From: Lunularia cruciata
Taxonomy: Eukaryota > Streptophyta > Marchantiopsida > Lunulariales > Lunulariaceae
Direction: 5' to 3'
Assembly (NCBI GenBank): GCA_948567375.1
Contig: OX419759.1
Span: forward strand, 48,337,493 to 48,401,492
Length of the DNA: 64,000 bases
Positions 47,593-57,200 of the stretch are shown piece after piece; positions within the stretch are counted from its first letter, which is position 1, and the number at the start of each line of letters is the position of its first letter. The notes under the pieces were generated by a model, which was given only the letters and a program-made list of their open reading frames with translations, did not search any database and had not been told where the DNA came from. The position numbers and the translations under genes were made by a program.

Positions 47593-48184
47593 TTACGGAC
47601 CCTACGCAAGATACAGTTTCGGAGGGAGTGACCTATTGCTGCATTCGCCACCCATCCCCTTGGATGGGTGGCAAGTGCAACAGTAGGTTGCAAGGTCTCC
47701 AAGTATAGGGGCATGCAGCGAAGTAAAATGGGGCTAAGTCCCAATAGAGTCTATATGAGAAATCTGCCCTACCACACCTAAGATATCCGAGCTATGCAAA
47801 TCGTACTGTCTACAAACAATTAGAGCATCCTAAGAAACATCACCTAATGTGATTGCTCTCTTATGGATTGCACTAGCTACTACCCTCTATAGAGCAACGG
47901 ACACACGCTGTCTAAAATATACTACAAAGCATGAGAGTGAGAGTGTTACCCCTAGCGCCTAACATGATAAGCTCTCGTGCACTCCTAGACAAATATGTCG
48001 ATTCTATATCCATTGCTCCATATAACTCCAAGGCTAGAGGAACAAAGAGGTGACCTCGCTGCATGCCCCTATACTTGGAGACCTTGCAACCTGCTGTTGC
48101 ACTTGCCACCCATCCAAGGGGATGGGTGGCGAATGCAACAATAGATCACTCCCTCCGAAATTGTATCTTGCGTAGGGTCGGTAA
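47593..48184. mobile_element. 592 bp element with 128 bp terminal inverted repeats (MITE or foldback-like)
   Basis: Left arm 47593-47720 and right arm 48057-48184 are equal in length and inverted, with about five mismatches in 128. Outer end TTAC(G/C)GACCCTACGCAAG, inner end GGGGCATGCAGCG. Within each arm GCCACCCATCC and GGATGGGTGGC form a smaller hairpin. The 336 bp centre has no convincing coding frame. No clear target-site duplication: the left flank ends GTCGTGG, the right flank is element M LTR starting TGTCACGCC. No transposase, so non-autonomous; superfamily not assignable by eye. Confidence 0.8.
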
Positions 48185-48185
48185 T

Positions 48186-48635
48186 GTCACGCCATTTGTA
48201 GTTCCGCATCTAGATGCTCGGACACTGGAGTTCCAGTGATGGTAGTTAGAGTTATTCTAGCAGTTTCTCAGGGACTACTTTCCGACGGTTAGATTTTGTG
48301 TTCAGGGTACTGACTTCACGGTGGGGCCCACCGTCACTTTGCACCGTTCGCACCGTCGAGTGTGCCGTCAGCGGGACCGTTAGGGTTTCAGGGCTAGCTC
48401 GAGTCTAGGGGGTATAGTTTTGAAGTGAGCTCCAGAGAGCTCACTTCTCTGATGTTGAGCCTTCGAGTTCCTGGCTATGGTGGACAGAGGCCGGCGAGCG
48501 TCACCTGGATTCTCTATGCTTGAGTGGGTGTGGCTTGACTGTAATCAATGCCCAGTTGTTGGCAGTTTATAGAGTGACAGATCAAGTACTGATCTGAGTT
48601 GAGTTGAGTTGAAAGTGTTAAGCAATCTGATTACA
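48186..48635 (+). repeat. 5' LTR of element M copy B, first ~100 bp missing
   Basis: Matches 4646-5100 of copy A and ends CTGATTACA. The left edge coincides with the end of the inverted-repeat element, so the LTR start was lost there. Confidence 0.85.
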
Positions 48636-49894
48636 TCAGAGAAGTGAAGTCAGGGGGAAATCGGGTGCAGGAACGTTGAGTGTTGGTGGTATCTCCAAGC
48701 TCGGTGGATCGTGGTAGCTCGATTCAGGTTCTATGTTTCCCTAGTGTGCAGAAGCTCGTGTAGTTGATGCAAATTTGGCAGTTAGGCGGACGGTGTGCGG
48801 AAGCGCTGGCCAAATTTCAAGCAAAGAAGGAGCAATTTTTGAGCAGTGTTGTGATTTTGAGCTCAGGAGGTGAAGGCAGGACCAATTTGCTATGAGTTGG
48901 GCTCAGAAAGTGAAATTGAAGGTGGAGTTGGAAAGCTCTTCTCATGAAATTGTGATTTGGAAAAACCCGTTTTGTCAATTTGGCTTGAGTGGAAAGTTAG
49001 CGGGGGATTTGGCGGACATCCATCTTTAGGGATTACGTCAGATTTTGGGCCAGAATTGGAGGAGTTTCGCTGTTTGGCCAGATTTGGAGAAGTTTCGCTA
49101 GTTTGGAGGAGTTTCGCAGATTTGGAGAAGTTTCGCCAATTTTGGAGGAGGTTCGAAGTGGCAACAAGAAAGGCCTCATTTGGCTGAATTTTGGCGTTTC
49201 AAGGCTTTGAGGCATAGGGCTGTGGGCTATGAGAGGCTACGAAGGCCTAGAAGGGCCAGCTTGCTGGCGTAAGGCTAGCTAGTTTAGTGTAGATCTTGGT
49301 CATTGGTTGGCAAAATCTGCCTTTCTTGCTAGATTGTGCACAACAGGGTTTGACCCCTAGATCTCTTGTTCCTAGACTGGTGCCCTAGCCAACTGGTCCA
49401 CCCTCACTTGTTATCATAGTGACTGTGCCACTGTTATCTATACACATGTAGCTTTGGCTAGGAGAGGCAGTTTGATCCCATTCTTGGTGATCCTGGTAGC
49501 TTAGGACTTAGATACGAACTACTCTTATGTCAAATGCCAAATGGTGGCAGAGTCAGTCCCGTGTTGTGTTATGAGATGGAGGGTTTTTGTTTAGATTTCT
49601 TGTGATTGGATCCCCTCCATTCTCTGCTTCCTGTTTGTGCACCACGTTTGTGTGAGGTGCCTTGACTTTTGAGCGTTGGTGCTCTGGTGTACTCTCGGTG
49701 GTGAGGCTGGAGTGATGACCAGTCAGACTACTTTTGTTTCTCTCCGGTGAGGCAGGAAGTGATGACCTGCAGACCGTGAGAGTGCGTGTTATGATGGCAG
49801 GTTACAGGTTGCCCTTCCCCTAGTGTAGTTATCTCGGTAGAGTTACATTAGTGGGTGGTGTTTAGTTGGTGTTGGCACGTGGTGGTGTTGGCAT
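48636..49894 (+). other. Leader of element M copy B
   Basis: Begins TCAGAGAAGTGAAGTCAGG next to the LTR; the stretch across the junction (ACATCAGAG) resembles part of the initiator-methionine tRNA primer site (GTATCAGAG), but a canonical TGG start is absent. At 49056-49155 there are four to five imperfect copies of a unit of about 22 bp centred on GGAGAAGTTTCGC. No protein family is recognisable in the leader. Confidence 0.65.
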
Positions 49895-52231
49895 TTGGTG
49901 GGGTACTTGCGGTTGCAGTTGGTGGTTCGGGTTTGCTGTTGCAGTTACGTGGTCACGACGGAGTTCTTTGGAGATTCCAGAGGAGTTAGCCCTGCAGTAC
50001 GCAGTGGGTTTACTCGGAGTGGTGCTCGGTATCAGCCTGTATCTCAGGTCCCAGTGAGGGAGGAGATTGACTCTGAGTTGGAGTTTGACACAGGAGCTGA
50101 TTCAGTTGAGAGTGCACTTGGTGTGTCCGCACCGTTGTTGTGGGACATGGACGAGATTTATGGGGCCTCCAAAGGCCCTAGGCGTTACTCTGGTACAGTG
50201 GGTACCATTGAGTTGGATGACTTCATCCAGGAGTTCGATAGTTGGTGTGATCTGCAGCAGATGTGGAACCCGACTTTGTTCACACCTTTCATGGCATGGA
50301 AGGGGTTGTTTCAGCACTTGGAGGGTCCACCGATGGATGATTACCATGAGTTCAGGAGAGCTCATTTGGAGGAGATTGAGTTATGGAGACAGTATTGGTC
50401 TCCACACTATGTCTCCATCACTTCAGGCTCGGTGGCCAGGAGTAGATCGGCTGTACCCACGAGTTCTAGCTCGAGTAGTGTTGGTGGAGCTAGTGGAGGT
50501 GCACTAGCTGGAGATAGTGCTACTACGAGTGGAGGTACCGCTGCAGGAGGTGGTGTGGTACCGGGGTTTAACCCCATGGTGGAGTTCTTCCTATGTTTGA
50601 GGCAGAACTACCAGGGAGTGCGGACTGACAAGCTGAGGAGCTTGCAGGAGTTCCAGCGGAAGGCTGGAGAGAGCCTACGCGAGGCATACACTCGCATGAG
50701 GCGGCTGATCAGTTTCACTCAGGGAGTTACTGAGGCCCAGGCAGTCCAGTTTTGGTATGGGATACTGGACAGGGAGTTGCAACGTAGAGTTCGTGATGCT
50801 ACGTTGTTGCAGGCTACTTCGCCCACTTTGGCAGTAGTCTTTGGTTTGGCTGAGCGTATTGAGCTCAACATGGTGGAGGAGAGAGTGGTGACAGCTGGAT
50901 TTGGTAGAGAGACCTCATCCACGGTTGTGACTTCTTCTAGAGTGCAGCAGAGTGCACCACGCCTAGTTGGTTTTCGAGGACAGGGTGGACAGCCCAGATC
51001 CTATGGAGCGAGTGGAGGGCCTAGTGGAGTTAGACCCTTACCCTCATTTTCGGGTCAGCAGCAGCCAATGAGTGGTGGTGTTGCTTGTTGGACTTGTGGT
51101 GGACCTCACCATAGGAGAGAGTGTACTCAGGGCAGCGGACCTGATACCTCTGGTGCATCACAGCCAGCACAGAGGCAGTGTGAGCATTGCCACAGATTTG
51201 GTCACACTAGTGACCGGTGTTTTGACCTACACCCGGAGTTACGGAGTGGTAGGGCTGCTATGGCAGGTAGTAGAGGAGCTCCAGTTCATGGAGGACGAGG
51301 TGGTAGAGGTGGTGGTAGAGGATCTACACCTAGTAGGGGTGCGGTACCTGCCCTTACTTCTGACACAGCTATGGCTACTCGGATTGAGCAGTTGGAGCAT
51401 AGATTGGCTAGTATGGCTATTGCTCAGAGGAGATCAGATTCGGGTGCTGAGGCTTCCACCTCATATGTTGGTGATAGAGATGCTTTGGACTTCATGTGCG
51501 GAGCAGCACAGGTGGATGCATCTGCAACAGTGACTAGGAGTGCAGTACGTGCTCCAGAGCCTAGAGGAGCATCAGTGGAGTTGGACCCACAGAGAGGAGA
51601 GGTTGGGAGACAGGTCAGACTTCCCCAGTCTTTCACGCTATTTGAGGCATTGCAGACGACATCCATGGTTCCTAGACGTCCCAATGCAGGTGTGGTAGGT
51701 GGTGATGGAGTACCTGATGGAGTACCTGCTAGTCAGCCACCTGCTACTACACAGACTGAGTCTAGCATGATGTTGGGGGCGGCTCAGCTGATTATGCGGC
51801 ATCCTTTATTTTCAGCCAGTGACATGTTTACATTGGGAGTTGACCCAGCCCCAGTGTTCCGGTTGGCTGCCACGTTGTGTGAGAGTAGGGATGGTGTAGT
51901 TCCTACTACTAGAGCAGAGGTGGTTGGTAGTGGATCTGACTTGGTTGAGGAGCATGGGATCCGTTCAGCGACCAGTGGTTTATGGCAGGCAGCAGCGGCT
52001 AGACTGGAGGAGTTGCCAGCTAGACCGGCCTTTGAGAGAGTGCGGTTTACACCTGGTGTTGTCCTATTGGATAACCAGAGGGGGATCTTTCGTTTGGTGG
52101 GACCTTCAGGGAAGGTCTATACACCACAGAGAGTCTTGTTAGACTCTGGTGCGCAGCCCCTTATGTTGGGGAAGGCTGCAGTTGCTGGTCTGGAGTTACG
52201 GAAGACCGATGTGGAGAGGTGTCCATTTTAG
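49895..52231 (+). pseudogene. Element M copy B Gag and protease
   Basis: Open for 778 codons until TAG at 52229-52231, where copy A has CAG, so it is a nonsense break of a longer Gag-Pol. The gag domain proper (about residues 225-345) includes FQRKAGESLREAYTRMRRL and WYGILDRELQRRVRDAT. Two zinc knuckles follow (CWTC... at about 390, and CEHCHRFGHTSDRC at about 419), then a Gly/Arg-rich linker and the RIEQLEHRL helix. The protease active site LLDSGAQP lies near residue 750. The first 50 or so codons look non-conserved, and a start at this ATG is not certain. Frames at 51072-51533 and 50067-50507 are shadows. Confidence 0.85.
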
Positions 52232-53568
52232 ATCCAGACATCTCTTGGTGGTGGTTCGACACAGTACATCACACGTGGAGAGCTTGTTGTCCAGGTTCAG
52301 CCTGGTCATCCGACTGATAGCTCAGTGGTGAGAGCTCAGGCTATTGCGACGATAGCTGAGTCATATGATGTGCTAGTTGGGGGAGCAGTGTTATACCCTA
52401 TGGGTTTCAGTATTGACTATTGGGAGGAGACAACCTCTTATAGACCTGGTTGGCAGTTTGGTGAGGGACGGGTATGTCGCCTACCAGTACGTTTCAGTAG
52501 TGGCAGTCTTGGCTCACTACAGTCTGGGACCATGGCAGCATCAGTTTTGGCTTTCAGCGGTGCAGTTACTTGGCCTGGTGACTTGTTGGAGGGGAACACC
52601 CATGCAGAGGATACTCCAGTACCAGAGGAGATCACTCGGCTATGGAGTACGAGTGGGATTGTTCCATCCACCTTGGATGTTCCATTGTGGAGTTCAGAGG
52701 AGGCATTGCAGCAGCATGCAGATCAGTTGGTGCAGCAGGCTTGGAGTGGAACCTTCGTACCATCAGGGGATGAGTGTGAGGATGAGCCTCCAGAGGCAAT
52801 TGCTTTGACACCTCTGGATACCACACTCATTGCTTGGCAGTATCCAGTAGAGGGGATATGCCTATTGGAGTTGTTTGGTGGGATCAGCACCGGACTAGCT
52901 GCGGTGTTACAGGCGGGTATCCGAGTACAGAGGTACTTGTATGTAGAGAGAGATGAGATTGCAAGGCGAGTCTCTCTACATCATGTGGCACACTTGGCCT
53001 ATCGGTATCCGGAGTTATTACCGATGTCAGCAGTCAGAGGTTACCAGAAGGCCTTACCAGGAGACATTTCCTTATTGGGGGCGCATGACCTAGAGAGACA
53101 TGGGCCTATTCACTTGGTGATTTCTGGATGGCCATGTCAGGGACATACACGGGCGGGCCGCGGTTTGGGTCCTCAGGATCCTCGTTCTGGTGTGTTTTGG
53201 GAGATGTTACGGATACTACGACATCTCCAGGTTCATCAGTCTGTTTCTCCAGCTTACCTTTTGGAGAACGTTCCATTGATGGGTGATTCTCGCACTAGAG
53301 TGGTGGCGAGTACACATCAGGTCCATTCTTGGATGGGACCTGCTGTATTGTTAGATGCAGCCAAAGTGGGATCACGGGCTCATCGTCTTCGTCTTTGGTG
53401 GACGAACCTTTTACCCAGAGAGGTTCTACAGCGTAGTTATGATGGGATTCAGCGACTTGACCATATCCTTGTTGATGATATCTTGGATGTTGGGCGTCAG
53501 TCTCAGACAGTGGTAGTGGCTGATAGGTCACCTATGGCAATGGTGAACCTAGTTGGACAGCCTAGAGC
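52232..53568 (+). pseudogene. Element M cytosine-5 DNA methyltransferase, motifs I to VIII (split by element N)
   Basis: Continues in the gag frame. After the rest of the protease and a linker, from about 52850, it aligns by eye with DNMT3/DRM-type enzymes, which transfer methyl from S-adenosylmethionine to C5 of cytosine. Motif I: LLELFGGISTGLA; cofactor-pocket acid in YVERDE; motif IV with the catalytic Cys: HLVISGWPCQG (PCQ at 53132-53140); motif VI: LLENVPLMGDS (ENV at 53264-53272); motif VIII: LDAAKVGSRAHRLRLWWTNL. The order DA..V...HR.R..W.NL is characteristic of the DNMT3 group. No stop lies between 52232 and the insertion. All catalytic residues seen are present; the protein is broken only by the insertion at 53569 and the upstream TAG. 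Confidence 0.9.
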
Positions 53569-54247
53569 TGTGAGCCGGCCTGTCTCTCACTCAGGATGAA
53601 CCTCTGATGGCTATTATGGTAGCGCACCATGGACTAAGAAGGCAAGGAACCCCAACTCCATCATACTCCTTCAAGGCTAACACTCCAAGACTCAAGACAT
53701 TGCTCACTAGAGAACTCAATGAGAGAGAGATAGTTGCAAATGAAAGGATGATTAGTACCTCCTCACACCTTGTTTATATACTTGTGAAATAGTTAGGTAC
53801 CAAAGTGACTAATTACCGTAGTAACTCAAGTTACTAGACTAAAAGTCAAGTAAAGTCAAAAAGTAGAAAGGAATATCCATTCACATGGGCATATTCCCCT
53901 TATCTTGACCCAACCACTAAAGCAAGGATTCCTTCACATGGGCTATCCTTGGACTAAAGAAGAATCCAAAACAAAAAGGCTTGCGGGCCCAAGAGTTCTC
54001 AACTCTTTCCCCAAATCCAAACACCTAGGAATAATACCAAGTCAACACACTAAAATCCAAAATAGTAGTGCTCATCTTTTCTACTTCCTCTAAAGTAAGG
54101 TCCCATCTATCTTAGCTATGACTAACTTTAGCTAACCATGACTAATATAGAACCATCCTGTATCTCTATATAAATAATATCTCTTAAGTACTTGTAATAC
54201 TAAGCTAAATATCACAATACCACACACATGCACAAATGGGTGTTACA
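53569..54247 (-). repeat. 3' LTR of element N
   Basis: TGTGAGCCGGCCTG to GGGTGTTACA on the + strand. Next to it at 54248-54261 the minus strand reads AGTCCGGGGGTAAA, the polypurine tract. Contains 14 bp absent from the other LTR near 53735. Confidence 0.9.
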
Positions 54248-54295
54248 TTTACCCCCGGACTAAGTTTTCACTTTGTCCTCAAAGTGAAGGTCTCT

Positions 54296-57200
54296 CTACC
54301 TTCTATGGTACATCTTCAACTTATCATGGTTAATCCTATCAAAGTGTCTTCCTCCCAACTCCTTGAGATCATAAGTGTAATTTCCCCACACCTTCTCTAC
54401 TATGAAAGGTCCAAAGTACTTAGGCAAAAACTTCTTTTGCACTCTCTTGAATCGAATGGAATCAAACAACATTACCCAATCACCTTCTTTGAAAGGCTCC
54501 ACCTTCTTCTTGCCTTGCCTCTTGTCATAGCTCTCCTTTTGTTTCCTTTGGGCTTGCTCCACTCGAACCATAGCAACTGCTCTTGCCTCTTCCAACTCCA
54601 TGAGTTGATCCTTCCTTGACTTCTCTGCATCACTTCCTTGTGCTTTCTTCAATCTCCTATGAATGCTTTGGAAGGTAGGAAGATCAAAGTGAATAGGTAA
54701 GGTAGACTCAATACCATACACCAATTGGAATGGAGAATATCCAGTGGAAGTCTTCATGGTTGTCCTATACTCCCACAAAACTGCATGAATCCTCTTGTCC
54801 CAATGATGTTTAGCCCCCTCCATTTCTGCATCTTTGGCCAACATCATGCACAAGGTCTGATTGGTTCTCTCTGCCAAGCCATTGGAATTTGGCTTATAGG
54901 ATGTAGTTACTCTATGTGTGATAGAGAAATGTCGTAGCATGGCTGTAGTAATGCTTCCTGTAAACTCTCCTCCTCTATCAGAAACCAACTCCAAAGGGCA
55001 TCCAAACCTAGTGATAATGCGTTCATAAAGAAATCTACCCACTTCATCTTCATTCTTGTCCCTCAATGGTCTAGCCTCAACCCACTTGGTAAGGTAATCA
55101 GTAACTACCACAATGTACCGATTGTTCCTTGGGGTTCTATTGAGAGGTCCTACAAAATCAATTCCCCACTTCTCAAAGGGTCCTAGCAATGGAATTGATC
55201 TAAGTGGTGGAGTGGATGTAGACTTTCTAGCAAAAGCTTGACAAACATGACAAGTTTTGCAATAATCAAGACAATCCTTGAAAATCCCTCTCCAATGGTA
55301 ACCTGCATATAGAATCTTGAAAGCAGTCACCTTTCCTGCAAAGTGTCCTCCACATACTAAACCTTCATGAAACTCCTTTATGATTAGGATAGACTCTTCC
55401 TTACCCACTGCTCTTCGAAGTAGACCATCTGCTCCTTGGTGAAAAAGAATATCCTCCACCATTGTGTAAGGTCTAGATCTTGCTGCAAGGGCCTTCCTCT
55501 CCCTAGCATGCATCCCTTTTGGATAGTTACCTCTTGTCACAAAATCCACAATCTCCTTGTACTCCATTGGAACCTCTTGAGTGACTGAGATTGTCATGAG
55601 CTCCTCATCCGGGAAGGAATCATCTACTGGCTCATCTCCATCATGATCATAGGCTCTAGATAACAAATCAGCATTTGCATGTTTCTTTCCTGGCTTATCC
55701 TCAATTGTGTAGTCATACTCAGACAAGAGTATCATCCACCTTGCTAGTCTCCCTTCAACATTAGGCTTGTTGAAGATGTACTTCAAAGCCTTGTGATCCG
55801 TGACAATTGTGGCTTTCCCTCCAATCAAGTAGTGTCTAAACTTCTTGAGACCAAAGATCACTGCCAACCCTTCTCTCTCTGTGACAGAGTAGTTCTTCTC
55901 TGCTGAAACCATCTGCCTACTAGCATAAGCTATTGGATGATCATGCCCATCTTGGTCTAATTGACTAAGAGTGCATCCTATAGCTACATTAGAAGCATCA
56001 GTGTAGAGGATGAAAGGCTTACTCCAATCAGGTTTAGCAAGAATTGGAGCTACAACAAGGGATTGCTTGAGCTCCTCAAAAGCTTTGAGAGCCTCCTTGT
56101 CTTCCAAAATCACCATGTAATCTACACCCTTCTTCATGTAGATGGTCAATGCATAAGCCTTGTTGGAAAATGAGAAGATGAACCTCCTATAGTACCCAAC
56201 CATTCCCAAGAATTGGCGTAACTTTGTCAAGCTTGAAGGGAATGGAAGGTCTGAGATTTTCCTCACCTTCTCAGGATCAACTGCTATTCCATCCTTGGAG
56301 ATGATGTGCCCCAAAAGTAGACCTTCTTCACATCCAAAAATGCACTTCTCTGGGTTGAGTGATGCATTTGCCTCATCCAAGCGTTGCAAGACTTTGATTA
56401 GGTGCTCAAAGTGCTCCTCCTTGCTCCCATAGACACAAAAGTCATCAATGAAATCTCTCACAAATTTCCCAATGAAAGGTTCAAATACCTTGTTCATGAA
56501 CCGTTGGAATGTGGCTGGAGCATTGCAAAGCCCAAAAGGCATGACCTTGAAAGCGTAAGTTCCCCAAGGTGTGGTGAATGTGGTGAGTTGTTGATGCTCT
56601 GGTGCAATCTTGATTTGGTTATATCCACTATAACCATCTCCAAAACTGTACCTCTCATGACCTACAACCTCCTCCAAGATCTCATCAATGAATTGCAATG
56701 GGTAGTAGTCCTTCTTGGTAACAGCATTGAGCTTCTTGTAATCCACACATACCCGAAGCTTGCCATTCTTTTTCTTCACAATGACAATTGGAGACACCCA
56801 TTCTGAATTCTCCACCTCAAAGATAAATCCAGCCTCCTTGAGCTTATCAATCTCCTCCTTCACAACCAAAGATATTGGTGGGCTAATGCGACGTTGCTTT
56901 TGGCGGATTGGTCTTGCATGTGACTCCACCTCTATCTTGTGCTCCTCCAAGGTGACTTCCTTCAAATCCTTGTAACTAAAAGCAAACACATGGATGAACT
57001 TGCGGAAAATCTCCTCAAATCTCACCTTCTCCTCCTTGGTAACATTTGGGCCATACTTGAGGGTAGATAACCTTCTCTCTACCTCCTCAAGTGTCAATGG
57101 TGATTTATCTGGGTCCTTCAAAACCTCTGGCTTAGGTGCAAAATCCATAGCACATAAAGGATACACATCTGAATCAGATTCAGATTCATCCTCCTCCGTG

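Noticed and set aside
51784-53600. Methyltransferase as a captured host or bacterial gene independent of the transposon
   Set aside because: It is in the same frame as gag-protease before it and the RT after it, and its N-terminal part also occurs in copy A with the same borders, so it belongs to the element.
53569-54247. Frames on the + strand such as 53607-53792 and 53905-54093
   Set aside because: They lie inside the LTR of element N and recur in its other LTR (60861-61052); no coding meaning.
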